Notes: generated by a model not told the origin, from the sequence alone. DNA of 64,000 bases from Acinetobacter haemolyticus CIP 64.3 = MTCC 9819 (GCF_000369065.1 NZ_KB849807.1:121638-185637); one strand, 5' to 3'. Positions 50,004 through 59,599 are shown, counted from the first letter of the stretch. Program-made: numbers and translations.

Positions 50004-50936
50004 TTAAATTTCAGAATCTGAAAAAATCAATTTCTCTTTAATAAGTTTTCCATCAATCATTTTCATTTGATAAAGATCAATTACATAGTCATTTTCTGAA
50101 AGTGTTTTTTCTATATTTTCTATATCTTCTGAGGCAGTTCTAGCTCCAAAAATTATAGATTTAATAGATTCCTTTGGAATATTTACATCAGTAAACAAAC
50201 TTTCCGATTGATATTTAATATCTATCTTTTTTTCTTTAGTTTGAGTATCTAATGTCGTTTTTATTTCACCAAAACTTTCACTAAACAGAAGTCGATATTC
50301 TTCTTCATAACTCCAATTTGTACGCTTCGAAAATATGACATCTTTTATCATTAAATCTCGTACTTCTTTTGTCTCTCCGTATAAAAGCATATCTATTGGA
50401 TTAGATAGTGGCTCTAGGTTTTCATGGTATCTGACATGATTTTGTCTTAATAACCGTGGTTCCTCAACATACAATTGCTCTAACTCAATAACACAACCAT
50501 TATGTTGATCAGCATAATGTGCCCACATTAAGTTGTTATCATATCTTCCAGTAACGCAAAGAATGCGAAAACATCGAATCAAAGCTTTGTTTATGTAGTC
50601 TCTATAATCTGAATCAAAATTAGTTGACATGCTTAACATAGATTCAGCTATTCCCTTAACATCAAAAGTGCCACTTTGCATTGATAACTGCATCACTCTA
50701 ATTGTTAGCTGAGTTACATCACTAAATTTGGTCGTATCATACTGTGATTGACCTTTTGCACATTGAGTTAAGATTTCTATATATTCTTCAAAAGCACTTA
50801 AATATTGATCTTTAGTAAATGGTGTATATTGACATTCTTCTAAATCATTAAACAAAACTGGACTAGACCAACGTAATGATTTATTTTTGAGTACTATGTT
50901 TGCAGTTGAAATACTAGTGTATTTATAAAAAGACAT
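50004..50936 (-). CDS. DUF2971 domain protein
   Basis: A 310-residue AT-rich gene. The family hallmarks are the N-terminal FYKYTSISTANIVLKNKSLRWSSPVLFNDLEEC and the central CVTGRYDNNLMWAHYADQHNGCVIE. A later GARTASEDIENIEKTL segment closes the fold. DUF2971 proteins have no agreed function. They are often seen in accessory DNA. No membrane segment or signal peptide is visible. The gene is alone between two inverted XerC/XerD-type sites, so it looks like a mobile single-gene dif module. A defence or toxin role is possible but only conjecture. Confidence 0.85.
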   Translation of the reverse strand: MSFYKYTSISTANIVLKNKSLRWSSPVLFNDLEECQYTPFTKDQYLSAFEEYIEILTQCAKGQSQYDTTKFSDVTQLTIRVMQLSMQSGTFDVKGIAESMLSMSTNFDSDYRDYINKALIRCFRILCVTGRYDNNLMWAHYADQHNGCVIELEQLYVEEPRLLRQNHVRYHENLEPLSNPIDMLLYGETKEVRDLMIKDVIFSKRTNWSYEEEYRLLFSESFGEIKTTLDTQTKEKKIDIKYQSESLFTDVNIPKESIKSIIFGARTASEDIENIEKTLSENDYVIDLYQMKMIDGKLIKEKLIFSDSEI

Positions 50937-51053
50937 GGAAATTTATTTCTTAAAAAAAGTGTATTAAATCTAATTTAAAAAATAGAAAAATCAATAAATT
51001 AAAAACATTTTTTATACAATATTTAAAAAACTAAGGATTTAGATCATATCCCC

Positions 51054-51081
51054 ATTTAACATAATGGCGCTTATGCGTAAC
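51054..51081 (-). other. pdif-like XerC/XerD site, right of DUF2971 gene
   Basis: On the plus strand it reads ATTTAACATAA (the XerD arm complement, identical to the dif consensus), TGGCGC, TTATGCGTAAC (the XerC arm complement). It faces the left site in opposite orientation, the alternating arrangement described for dif modules on Acinetobacter plasmids. The remaining bases of the 235-bp gap to 51172 show no gene. Confidence 0.75.
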
Positions 51082-51172
51082 CAGCTTGCAAGCTAAAGTA
51101 ACTTTTAAATTTCAACAATCTACCGATACGCAAAAGCCCACTCATACAAACTACAAGGCTAGACCGTTGCCT

Positions 51173-51739
51173 TTAAAAATAATCTTGATACAGCGCCAAT
51201 AATTTTTGTGCACCAAGTAATAAATTCTCTTCCCAATCAAGATGTGCCGTATCATTGGCACCATCCGTTATGTATTTGACTGAGATCAACCGCACACCCA
51301 GTTTTTGACAAACTTTGGCTAAAGCATACGCTTCCATATCCACCAAATTACAGCTGACCTTTGGTAAACCTGTTTCAAAAGAATCACCTGTACCACAAAT
51401 GCCTTTGGGTAAGTGTTCAAAGTGTGGTTGAGTATAAATCTCTGCGGGGATGTCATCATCCATTGGAGTTACGCCTACAGCAAAACCCAAAGGTGATACA
51501 TCCATATCACGTTGCACAAATGTCGTCACTTCTACCAAGCTATGTGCATCAAAATGCGAACTACCCGCACTACCTAAATTAATCAGCGTCTTGCAGCCTG
51601 TTTTCTGAATCACTTCAAAGGCTTTGAATGCCGCATTTACTTTGCCGATTCCACTGTAATGAACGTCAATACCAGCTTGCTCAAACAAACCTTTAGATTC
51701 ATTCGGCAACGCCATAATCAGGGCAATATCAGCATTCAT
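51173..51739 (-). CDS. mtnN: 5'-methylthioadenosine/S-adenosylhomocysteine nucleosidase family protein
   Basis: Hydrolyses MTA or SAH for methionine salvage. The 188-residue protein starts at the ATG at 51739 (MNADIALIMALPNESKGLFEQAG). The purine-nucleoside-phosphorylase-like fold shows TLINLGSAGSS and VDMEAYALAKVCQKLGVRLISVKYITDGAND, which supplies the catalytic glutamate and aspartate. It is shorter than typical MtnN (about 230), so the specificity is less certain and a futalosine- or related nucleosidase cannot be excluded. It lies 60 bases after the TDT transporter gene. Confidence 0.8.
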   Translation of the reverse strand: MNADIALIMALPNESKGLFEQAGIDVHYSGIGKVNAAFKAFEVIQKTGCKTLINLGSAGSSHFDAHSLVEVTTFVQRDMDVSPLGFAVGVTPMDDDIPAEIYTQPHFEHLPKGICGTGDSFETGLPKVSCNLVDMEAYALAKVCQKLGVRLISVKYITDGANDTAHLDWEENLLLGAQKLLALYQDYF

Positions 51740-51798
51740 AAAAGACTCGTTTAAATAAAAATAGAGACAAAAAAGGTGTGCTAAAGCACACCTCGATA

Positions 51799-52932
51799 TT
51801 ATCGCATCTTCTGTTGCAACGCAGCCAAACAAGGCGAGAAAAACAGTTGACCGCTATACGCACCAGCTACAGTTTTTTTCATTACCAAAGCCCACAGCCC
51901 TATTAGCAATAAACTTAGAACCACAGCGATAGATTGTAAAAAAGCAACTTGCAGCTGATGCGCTAAGTTAAAGATCGCTAAAATAAATACACCGAATGGG
52001 AAAGTCAGTCCCCACCAACCCAAATTAAATGGAATCCCAGTACGAATATGGCGCAATGTGGTCAAAATCGCGATTCCAAACCACCATAGTCCAAAGCCCA
52101 ATAATACCAAACTCGCCACAATGCCTAATGCAGGCAGTAAGTTTGCTAAATTTTCAAAGCCCATCGCCTGCATGATACGTGGTGCTTGTTCCCCCAATAA
52201 TAATAACGCCAAAGCCCCTGTGCCAATTGGTCCTAAACAAAGCCAGCTAGAAATTGCCACCTCTTTCTCAGGCAGTTGATGTAAAGCCAAACGTAGCATT
52301 AAGATGGTCAGAATTGCAAAAGCCGGCAATACAGAAATCCCCCATAGCACATAGCCTGTGACTAAAATATTGAATGCGTGCTGATCGGCAGTTAAATGTT
52401 GTAGTAATACTCCCGCTGAACTCGCAGCCACCTCACAAGCCACTATCGGTAATAACCATACTGCGGTCATCCGTTGTAATAAATGATCTTGGCAGCTAAA
52501 CATACAAAATGGCACGATCCATGCGATCATCACAGCGAGAAATACATCGAAATACCAAAGATACTCCGCAATTTGCACCGCAATATCACCATATAAATGC
52601 GTTCCAAAGCTGAGAAAACCATTGATTATCGTCGCCAGCCCCATCGGAATAGCTCCTAAAAACAGGCTCATATTAGGATGACTAAAAATCTGTTTTGCTT
52701 CCGTTGGAAATAAAATCCAGCGCAACATATAAAGCACACTAAAACTTATAAAGAGCAAAATATTCAATTGCCATAATTGTGTCGCCAACTTGAATAATAG
52801 AGCAGAAGCAAAAGGTAACTGTGCTAAAATCATTGCCACAACACCAGTTCCCATAGTGGCTGTAAACCAGTTTGGGGTAAAATGGCGAATGACATCTCGA
52901 CTTTGTTCTAGCTGATAAAATGGCTTTTTCAT
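51799..52932 (-). CDS. TDT family transporter (TehA/SLAC1-like)
   Basis: An inner-membrane protein of 377 residues with ten hydrophobic helices. It is recognisable from HFTPNWFTATMGTGVVAMILAQLPF at the N-terminus and GWWGLTFPFGVFILAIFNLAHQL near the C-terminus. The family includes tellurite-resistance/dicarboxylate transporters and sulfite or anion channels. The sulfonate operon 3 kb away releases sulfite, so sulfite export is a tempting idea but unproven. I chose the ATG at 52932 (MKKPFYQLEQS). Confidence 0.85.
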   Translation of the reverse strand: MKKPFYQLEQSRDVIRHFTPNWFTATMGTGVVAMILAQLPFASALLFKLATQLWQLNILLFISFSVLYMLRWILFPTEAKQIFSHPNMSLFLGAIPMGLATIINGFLSFGTHLYGDIAVQIAEYLWYFDVFLAVMIAWIVPFCMFSCQDHLLQRMTAVWLLPIVACEVAASSAGVLLQHLTADQHAFNILVTGYVLWGISVLPAFAILTILMLRLALHQLPEKEVAISSWLCLGPIGTGALALLLLGEQAPRIMQAMGFENLANLLPALGIVASLVLLGFGLWWFGIAILTTLRHIRTGIPFNLGWWGLTFPFGVFILAIFNLAHQLQVAFLQSIAVVLSLLLIGLWALVMKKTVAGAYSGQLFFSPCLAALQQKMR

Positions 52933-53139
52933 CTCTATCTCAATATTCAGCAACATGGATTGATTTTAGTTCAGCCTTTAAATAAGAAAAATTGATTTAT
53001 TTTTATTTAATCAATCAAATTTACTTATATAAAAATACTTAAATATTGAAATTTCTCTGTGTAAAAACACAACAACAAGACGAAACGCTGAGAATATGGC
53101 AATATATAGCCTTTGTAAAAATCACTGTATTTAACGCCC

Positions 53140-54141
53140 ATGAAGTTGCTTCGTCTCAACGCATTATCGCCAAATTTTCAGTTACCTCCGACTGCGGTAA
53201 CGATTGGCAATTTTGATGGTGTCCATCTTGGTCATCAAGCGATGATTGCCCAGCTGAAATCGTTAGCATCTGCTCAAGGCTTAAAAACTTTAGTGATGAT
53301 TTTTGAGCCACAACCGCTTGAATTTTTTAAAGGTTATGATGCCCCACCCCGCATTAGCTCCTTACGAGAAAAAGTAGAATATTTAACTGAACTAGGTGTG
53401 GATTACATTGCGGTAGCAAAGTTTGATCAATACTTTAGAAGCCTGAATGCGACTGAATTTGCGGATTTACTCAAATTTAAGCTCAATGCCCAAACCCTTG
53501 TTTTGGGAGATGACTTTCATTTTGGCAAAGACCGCCAAGGAAACAGTGAATTCTTAAGAGATTATGGTTTTAATGTCACCAATTTAGATACGATTGCACT
53601 GAATGATGAACGTGTCAGTTCAACCCGTATTCGTCAGGTTCTACAAGAAGGTGATCTGGCATTAGCAGCTAAACTGCTGGGTCGTCCTTACAGCATCACG
53701 GGTCGTGTGCAATATGGCGATCAAATCGGACGTACACTGGATTTTCCAACAATTAATGTTCGTTTAAATCGTCATAAGCCTTGCCTAAGTGGCATCTATG
53801 CAGTCGATGTGGTGTGTGAAAATGCCTCACTAACAGCAAAAGTCAAACATACAAACCCTGCCCTGAACGGCATTGCAGGGTATCAAAGTGATAGCTTATT
53901 CGGTGCTGGCCATGTGGGGACTCGTCCTGCGATCGAACAAGTTCAGCCTGAGTGGCGATTAGAAGTACATTTCCCTGATGTTTCTGCTAATCTGTATGGC
54001 TTATTAATGCGGGTAACCTTTCTTCACTATTTGCATGGTGAACTGAATTACCCTTCGCTTGAAGCACTCAAAGCTGGAATAGATGATGATGTGCAAAAAT
54101 TACGAGACTATCGTAATCGTACTTCAGAATTTCCTTTTTAA
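53140..54141 (+). CDS. ribF: bifunctional riboflavin kinase/FAD synthetase
   Basis: Makes FMN and FAD from riboflavin. The N-terminal adenylyltransferase domain shows TIGNFDGVHLGHQAMI at about residue 20, LGDDFHFGKDRQGN and SSTRIRQVL. The C-terminal flavokinase domain shows RPYSITGRVQYGDQIGRTLDFPTINV and LEVHFPDVSANLYG. Its 333 residues are normal. It precedes ileS by about 60 bases in the conserved order ribF-ileS-lspA-fkpB. Confidence 0.96.
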   Translation: MKLLRLNALSPNFQLPPTAVTIGNFDGVHLGHQAMIAQLKSLASAQGLKTLVMIFEPQPLEFFKGYDAPPRISSLREKVEYLTELGVDYIAVAKFDQYFRSLNATEFADLLKFKLNAQTLVLGDDFHFGKDRQGNSEFLRDYGFNVTNLDTIALNDERVSSTRIRQVLQEGDLALAAKLLGRPYSITGRVQYGDQIGRTLDFPTINVRLNRHKPCLSGIYAVDVVCENASLTAKVKHTNPALNGIAGYQSDSLFGAGHVGTRPAIEQVQPEWRLEVHFPDVSANLYGLLMRVTFLHYLHGELNYPSLEALKAGIDDDVQKLRDYRNRTSEFPF

Positions 54142-54203
54142 ATTTAATTTTCATTTGTAATACATGTCAGTTTATACACTGATCAAACTGGAAGAAAACT
54201 TGC

Positions 54204-57041
54204 ATGAGCGATAAGCAAACTCCTGAAAATGCAGTGGATTATAAAGCCACACTCAATTTACCTCATACTGAATTTGCGATGAAAGCAAATTTGGCTGTGC
54301 GTGAAGCCAAATGGTTAGAAGAGTGGTATGCCGACAACATTTATCAGCAGATTCGCGCATCGCGTATTGGCAAGAAGAAATACGTGCTACATGACGGTCC
54401 TCCCTATGCCAATGGTCAAATCCATTTAGGTCATGCGGTTAATAAAGTCCTCAAGGACATTATTATTAAAAGCCGTGTATTGGATGGCTTCGATGCACCT
54501 TATGTACCAGGTTGGGACTGTCATGGTCTGCCAATCGAACTTAAAGTGGAAGAAAAAGTCGGTAAGGTTGGCGTGAAAGTAGACGCATCAACGTTCCGTA
54601 AAGCCTGCCGTGAATACGCTTACACACAAGTTGAATTACAAAAGAAAGACTTCGTGCGTATGGGTGTGTTTGGTGACTGGGACAATCCGTATCTGACCAT
54701 GAACTTTAAACAAGAAGCGGACATCGTTCGCTCGCTTGGTGCGATTGCTAAAGCTGGTCATATTGAACCGGGCTTAAAACCTGTGAACTGGTGTTTGGAC
54801 TGTGGTTCTGCACTGGCTGAAGCCGAAGTTGAATACGAAGATAAAAAATCAGATGCAATTGACGTTGGCTTCACCGTTGTTGATCTCAAAGATTTAAGCG
54901 CACGCCTAAGTGTTGATGTTCAAGATGTAACGGATATCGTGATCTGGACGACCACGCCATGGACACTACCTGCCAACCAAGCAGTTGCGGTACATGCCGA
55001 CATTGACTACCAACTTGTTCAAATTCAGAACGATCGTGGTGCGCAAAACTTCATTCTTGCTAAAGATTTAGTTGAATCTGCGATCGAGCGTTACAAGCTC
55101 GAAAATCCAGTCGTACTGGCTGATTTTAAAGGCGCTGTCATCGAAAACCTATTATTACAACATCCGTTGATTACAGATCGCCAAGTCCCTGTGATCGTCG
55201 GTGAACATGTCATCGCAACCAGTGGTACAGGTGCCGTACATACCGCACCGGGCCATGGTGTGGACGACTATAAGGTTGGCCTACAGTACAACCTAAAAGT
55301 GGATAATCCAGTTGGTGGCAATGGTGTATATTTACCAACAGCACCGATTTTTGCTGGTGAACACATCTATAAAGCTAACCCAAAAATTATCGAAGCATTG
55401 GGAGCAACAGGTCGTTTGTGGGCGCATCAACCGATCAAACACAGCTACCCACATTGCTGGCGTCATAAAACGCCAATCATCTTCCGTGCGACACCGCAAT
55501 GGTTTATCAGCATGGATGCCAAAGGCTTGCGTCAAACTGCATTAAATGCGATTGAAAATGACATCGAATTTGTTCCAGATTGGGGTAAAAACCGTATCCA
55601 ATCGATGATTGAAGGTCGTCCAGATTGGTGTATTTCTCGTCAACGTACTTGGGGCGTGCCAATTCCGTTCTTTGTACACAAAGATACCAATGCGTTACAC
55701 CCACGTACACCTGAATTGATCGAAGAAGTTGCCCAACTGATTGAGCAAGAAGGGATTGATGCTTGGTATAACCGTGATGCCAGCGACTTCATTGGTGCTG
55801 ATGCCGAACATTACAATGCTGTTCGCGATACCTTAGACGTTTGGTTCGACTCAGGAACCACACACTACGCAGTATTGCGTGAACGTGAAGAGTTGCAAGA
55901 CCCTGCTGATCTATACCTTGAGGGTTCAGACCAACACCGTGGCTGGTTCCAATCGTCTTTGTTAACTTCAATTGCAATCAATGAACGTGCACCTTATAAA
56001 GGCTTACTCACACACGGCTTCGTCGTAGATGAGAAAGGTCGTAAAATGTCTAAATCATTAGGCAACATCATCACGCCACAAGATATCATCAAAGATATGG
56101 GTGCAGATGGCTTACGCTTCTGGATCGCTTCGGCTGACTATCGCTATGAAATGACCGCAGGTAAAGAGATCTTTAGCCGTGCCTCTGATGGTTATCGTCG
56201 TATCCGTAATACCCTACGTTTCTTATTGGCGAATTTAAATGGTTTTAAACCATCAACCGATGCATTACCTGTAGATGAACTGATTGCATTGGATCAGTAC
56301 ATTTTACAACGTGCGGCTGAAGTACAAAAAACCATTCAGCAAGCCTATGAAGAGATGAACTTCCACATTGTCACTAACGCATTGACCAATTTCTGTATCA
56401 ATGACTTAGGTGGTTTCTATCTCGACATCATCAAAGATCGTCAATACACAACAAAAGCGGACTCACAAGCACGTCGTTCAGCACAAACTGCGCTGTATCA
56501 TTTGGTACAAGCTTTCGTTCGTTGGATGTCACCAATTCTAAGCTTTACCGCTCAAGAAGCTTGGCCATTGATTCCTGAACAAACAGATAAATATGTATTT
56601 ACGGCTGAATGGTACGATATCCCAACTGCATCAACAGCAAACTTGCTTTCTGAAGCAGATTGGCAAACATTGATTAGCGTAAAATCAGCAGTAAATAAAC
56701 AGATCGAAGCAGCACGTAACGCTAAACTGATCGGCAGTAACTTATCTGCCAAAGTTGAACTTTGGGCGGATGAAGCTTTACAAAAACTGCTAAACCAACT
56801 GGCTGACGAATTACGTTTTGTCTTGATTACCTCTCAAGTCATCGTCCACCCTTATGCAGAACAAGGCGAAAGCACTGACCTTGAAGGTTTACGTGTGAAG
56901 GTCTCAGCTGCGGATGGTGAAAAATGTGTACGTTGCTGGCATGTATTACCAGACGTAAATACACATGAAGGTCATGCGGGTTTATGCGCGCGTTGTATTG
57001 TCAACGTCACTGGCAGTGGCGAAGTGAGAAAGTATGCCTAA
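54204..57041 (+). CDS. ileS: isoleucyl-tRNA synthetase
   Basis: Charges tRNA-Ile. The class I enzyme has 945 residues. The HIGH motif is in DGPPYANGQIHLGHAVNKV at about residue 65. The editing domain includes TTTPWTLPANQAV and TSGTGAVHTAPGHGVDDY. The KMSKS motif starts at residue 614 (GRKMSKSLGN). A C-terminal zinc finger has CVRCWHVL and CARC. Its 3' end overlaps lspA by 8 bases, indicating translational coupling. Confidence 0.97.
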   Translation: MSDKQTPENAVDYKATLNLPHTEFAMKANLAVREAKWLEEWYADNIYQQIRASRIGKKKYVLHDGPPYANGQIHLGHAVNKVLKDIIIKSRVLDGFDAPYVPGWDCHGLPIELKVEEKVGKVGVKVDASTFRKACREYAYTQVELQKKDFVRMGVFGDWDNPYLTMNFKQEADIVRSLGAIAKAGHIEPGLKPVNWCLDCGSALAEAEVEYEDKKSDAIDVGFTVVDLKDLSARLSVDVQDVTDIVIWTTTPWTLPANQAVAVHADIDYQLVQIQNDRGAQNFILAKDLVESAIERYKLENPVVLADFKGAVIENLLLQHPLITDRQVPVIVGEHVIATSGTGAVHTAPGHGVDDYKVGLQYNLKVDNPVGGNGVYLPTAPIFAGEHIYKANPKIIEALGATGRLWAHQPIKHSYPHCWRHKTPIIFRATPQWFISMDAKGLRQTALNAIENDIEFVPDWGKNRIQSMIEGRPDWCISRQRTWGVPIPFFVHKDTNALHPRTPELIEEVAQLIEQEGIDAWYNRDASDFIGADAEHYNAVRDTLDVWFDSGTTHYAVLREREELQDPADLYLEGSDQHRGWFQSSLLTSIAINERAPYKGLLTHGFVVDEKGRKMSKSLGNIITPQDIIKDMGADGLRFWIASADYRYEMTAGKEIFSRASDGYRRIRNTLRFLLANLNGFKPSTDALPVDELIALDQYILQRAAEVQKTIQQAYEEMNFHIVTNALTNFCINDLGGFYLDIIKDRQYTTKADSQARRSAQTALYHLVQAFVRWMSPILSFTAQEAWPLIPEQTDKYVFTAEWYDIPTASTANLLSEADWQTLISVKSAVNKQIEAARNAKLIGSNLSAKVELWADEALQKLLNQLADELRFVLITSQVIVHPYAEQGESTDLEGLRVKVSAADGEKCVRCWHVLPDVNTHEGHAGLCARCIVNVTGSGEVRKYA

Positions 57042-57564
57042 TTCACAAGCAAAACAAGGCTTGTTCCAATTCTATCCTCATAACTTGCTGTGGCTTGGAC
57101 TTTCAGTCCTTGCCATTGTGTTGGATCAATGGACAAAATGGATCGCAAGCTCACATTTAAACTATGCAGATCCTGTACCCGTATTGCCTTTTCTCAATTG
57201 GACCTTGTTGCATAATTACGGTGCCGCATTTAGCTTTTTATCTGATGCAGGCGGATGGCAACGCTACTTCTTCACCTCACTTGCAGCAATTGTTTCGATC
57301 ATTTTTGTATTTTGGCTCATGCGTATGCCTAAGAAAATGATTATTTTACCTATGGCGATTGCTTTGATTTTAGGCGGTGCAGTTGGTAATTTGATTGATC
57401 GCGTCAGTCTGGGTTATGTTGTCGATTTTATCCATGTCTATTATCAGAATAGTCATTTCCCTGCCTTCAACCTCGCAGACAGTGCCATTACCTTAGGTAC
57501 GATTTTGCTTCTCATTGACACCTTCTTCTTAGAGAAGAAACGTAACCAAAAGGCGGATGTATAA
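57034..57564 (+). CDS. lspA: prolipoprotein signal peptidase
   Basis: Signal peptidase II, which cleaves lipoprotein signals after lipidation. The 176-residue polytopic aspartyl protease has four helices. The catalytic region is in AVGNLIDRVSLGYVVDFIHVY and FNLADSAITLG, with NYGAAFSFL before it. The many lipoproteins encoded in this window (Wza, the SsuA pair, the plc-linked one) are its type of substrate. Its stop codon overlaps the fkpB start. Confidence 0.96.
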   Translation: MPNSQAKQGLFQFYPHNLLWLGLSVLAIVLDQWTKWIASSHLNYADPVPVLPFLNWTLLHNYGAAFSFLSDAGGWQRYFFTSLAAIVSIIFVFWLMRMPKKMIILPMAIALILGGAVGNLIDRVSLGYVVDFIHVYYQNSHFPAFNLADSAITLGTILLLIDTFFLEKKRNQKADV

Positions 57565-58046
57565 TGACTGACATTATCGAACCAAACGAAGAAATCCGTA
57601 TTCAAGACGGCTCAAAAGTTGATTTGCATTTTTCAGTATCGATTGAAAATGGTGTTGAAATCGACAATACCCGTGGTCGTGAAGAACCTGTCACTTTAGT
57701 GATTGGTGATGGAAATTTACTTCCGGGTTTTGAAAAGGCTTTATTTGGTTTACGTGCAGGTGATCGCCGTACCGTACATTTGCCACCAGAAGATGCTTTT
57801 GGTCCTTGGAACCCTGAAAATGTTCAAAGTTTTGATACGGTGAAATTTGAGCAACGTCCTATCGTTGGTCACATGATTGAATTTGAAGATAAGGCCAAAG
57901 CAACTTTGTTTGGCATCGTTAAATCAGTCAATGAGGACATTACTGAAATCGACTTTAATCATCCATTGGCAGGTAAGAATATCACCTTTGAAGTGGAAAT
58001 TTTCAAAGTTACCCCTGCGGGTCAGCAAGGCATTAAACTGATGTAA
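57564..58046 (+). CDS. fkpB: FKBP-type peptidyl-prolyl isomerase (SlpA/FkpB type)
   Basis: A cytoplasmic prolyl isomerase of 160 residues with an inserted chaperone flap. Segments are VDLHFSVSIENGVEIDNTRGREEPVTLVIGDGNLLPGFEKALFGLRAGD and the flap start PEDAFGPWNPENVQ. It lacks a signal peptide, which separates it from the two FKBPs near the K locus. It is the last gene of ribF-ileS-lspA-fkpB. Confidence 0.93.
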   Translation: MTDIIEPNEEIRIQDGSKVDLHFSVSIENGVEIDNTRGREEPVTLVIGDGNLLPGFEKALFGLRAGDRRTVHLPPEDAFGPWNPENVQSFDTVKFEQRPIVGHMIEFEDKAKATLFGIVKSVNEDITEIDFNHPLAGKNITFEVEIFKVTPAGQQGIKLM

Positions 58047-58050
58047 CATA

Positions 58051-58077
58051 AAAGCTCTCAAATGAGAGCTTTTTTTA
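58051..58077 (+). terminator. terminator after fkpB
   Basis: Ten-base arms AAAGCTCTCA and complement with a 2-base loop, followed by seven T residues. Confidence 0.92.
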
Positions 58078-58152
58078 TCCCCAAATAAAAGTATAAGATC
58101 ATATTCAACAACTCATTTTCAAAACTTCAATTCAAACAATATAGGATTAAAA

Positions 58153-58695
58153 ATGCTCATTTATATTATTGTCGGTAGTGTACGCGAAGGAAGAACTGCA
58201 ATTAAAGTCGCAAACTGGGTACAGCAAGCAACTTCTGAACTCGCGTTAAATAATATTCAAACAGAAATCGTAGACTTAAAAGAATGGGATCTGCCTATTT
58301 TTGCGGGCGCTCATCCGCCAGCTTCAGGCATCTATGATCAGCCAAAGCAACAAGCATGGGCGGATAAAATTGCAACTGCTGATGCTTTTATCTTGATTAG
58401 TCCTGAATACAATCATGGTTATAGCCCAGCACTGAAGAATGCATTGGATTACTTAGGTAAGGAATGGCAAGGTAAACCTGCTGCTTACATCGGTTATGGC
58501 TCAACCAATGGCTCTCGTTCGATTGACCAGATCCGTCAGGTGGGTACACAACTTGGCTTGATTGATTCTAATGCGACCTTAGAAATTCGGGATATCTTCA
58601 AACGCAATAAAGAACAAACCTTTGAAGCAAATGAATTTGAGGTGAAGGGTTTGAAAGCAATGCTTGAGAAATTACAGAAATATCATTCAGCTTAG
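58153..58695 (+). CDS. NADPH-dependent FMN reductase family protein
   Basis: A flavodoxin-like oxidoreductase of 180 residues. The FMN phosphate loop is IIVGSVREGRTAIKVANWV, and the second flavin segment is LISPEYNHGYSPALKNALDYLGKEW. Relatives act as quinone, azo-dye or chromate reductases. It could supply reduced flavin to SsuD, whose operon lacks ssuE, but the genes are 10 kb apart and this is conjecture. Transcription is probably single-gene. Confidence 0.87.
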   Translation: MLIYIIVGSVREGRTAIKVANWVQQATSELALNNIQTEIVDLKEWDLPIFAGAHPPASGIYDQPKQQAWADKIATADAFILISPEYNHGYSPALKNALDYLGKEWQGKPAAYIGYGSTNGSRSIDQIRQVGTQLGLIDSNATLEIRDIFKRNKEQTFEANEFEVKGLKAMLEKLQKYHSA

Positions 58696-58861
58696 CTGTA
58701 AGCCTGAACGTACATGGATCGGGGTCATTGACGAATATACAACGCCTCTGATTCACCTTAATATACAAATCATACAGAGACAGGAAGTCTCATTGAAAAT
58801 AACAAGACCCACAGGAAGTGGTTGTTTATAGGAAATAAACGACAATAAACTAAATACGAAG
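58696..58861. other. intergenic stretch without recognised feature
   Basis: About 165 bp after the FMN reductase gene shows no ORF, repeat or RNA gene that I can support. It leads into a terminator hairpin. Confidence 0.4.
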
Positions 58862-58892
58862 AAGCCCCGTCAGGATGATGGGGCTTTTTTTA
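58862..58892 (+). terminator. GC-rich terminator right of the FMN reductase region
   Basis: Arms AAGCCCC and GGGGCTT are followed by a run of T residues on the plus strand. Confidence 0.85.
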
Positions 58893-58989
58893 TTAGGTAT
58901 TTTTTCTACCTAATAAAGTGTCGCGTTTAATCCAAAAGCCTTTGCGAGGCATCGATGTCAAATTGCACACAGACATGTAATGCTGGTTC

Positions 58990-59466
58990 TCAACGCTTAC
59001 GTTCCAAAGGATTCTCTCGGGATGTCTGCTGCCCCAGCTGTTGGGCGAGCCCGATAAGAATTTGTTCGGGACCCCGGATGTAGCAAAGCCGGTAGATGTC
59101 TTCGTAATCGACAACTTCATCAACCACTGTTGCACCGAGTTTGCTAAGCCGAGCAAGGGTATCGTCGATGTTCTCTACAGTGAACATGACACGCAGGTAT
59201 CCCAACGAGTTCACAGGCGCTGTACGATGATCGGACTCGATGGCGGGAGTGTCGAAGCGCGAAAGCTCGATGCGGCTGTGGCCGTCGGGGGTGCACATCA
59301 TGGCGATCTCGACGCACTGATCGCGCACTCCAGTGACGCGACCAGCCCATTCCCCTTCGATGAGCATGCGACCTTCGAGGGTAAGACCGAGTTCGGTGAA
59401 GAACTCAATGGCGGCATCGATATCTTCCACTACGATACCGACATTGTCCATACGCTTAACTGTCAT
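58990..59466 (-). CDS. VOC superfamily (glyoxalase/dioxygenase-like) protein, integron cassette gene
   Basis: A 158-residue vicinal-oxygen-chelate protein starting MTVKRMDNVGIVVEDIDAAI with two beta-alpha-beta-beta-beta modules (residues about 5-70 and 85-150). The reaction is unknown. It is much richer in GC than its surroundings, which points to horizontal origin. AAGGA precedes the ATG, and the attC-like site ends about 19 bases upstream of the start. I read it as the second cassette of a decayed integron. No convincing attC follows its stop. A start 23 codons earlier would lie inside the attC and is unlikely. Confidence 0.85.
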   Translation of the reverse strand: MTVKRMDNVGIVVEDIDAAIEFFTELGLTLEGRMLIEGEWAGRVTGVRDQCVEIAMMCTPDGHSRIELSRFDTPAIESDHRTAPVNSLGYLRVMFTVENIDDTLARLSKLGATVVDEVVDYEDIYRLCYIRGPEQILIGLAQQLGQQTSRENPLERKR

Positions 59467-59484
59467 GATATATCCTTGGCGTCC

Positions 59485-59528
59485 GTTTAACGTTTGAGCG
59501 AAGTGAACGGTTTGAACCAATGTTATAC
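59485..59528 (-). repeat. attC: attC-like recombination site between two cassettes
   Basis: Read on the minus strand, it opens with GTATAAC, continues ATTGGTTCAAACCG, has a CTTCGC centre, then TCAAAC, and ends in GTTAAAC, which fits the GTTRRRY core. The flanking parts align with attC of aadA cassettes (AAC-n-TTCAAGCCG and CTCAAGCGTTAG). The middle stem is shortened, so it may be partly decayed. Confidence 0.72.
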
Positions 59529-59599
59529 GTTTCACATGAACTCTCCTTGTTGGCGTGTATTAAAAATCCAAACCGTGCCGAGTTGCTCTGCACACTGAA

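Noticed and set aside
58900..58989. Possible attC after the VOC gene (ATTAAAC near 58930)
   Set aside because: The expected outer heptamer GTTTAAC and paired arms are missing. The similarity is too weak.
59041..59490. A 149-codon plus-strand frame
   Set aside because: It is the antisense of the VOC gene. The long open frame is caused by that gene's high GC content.
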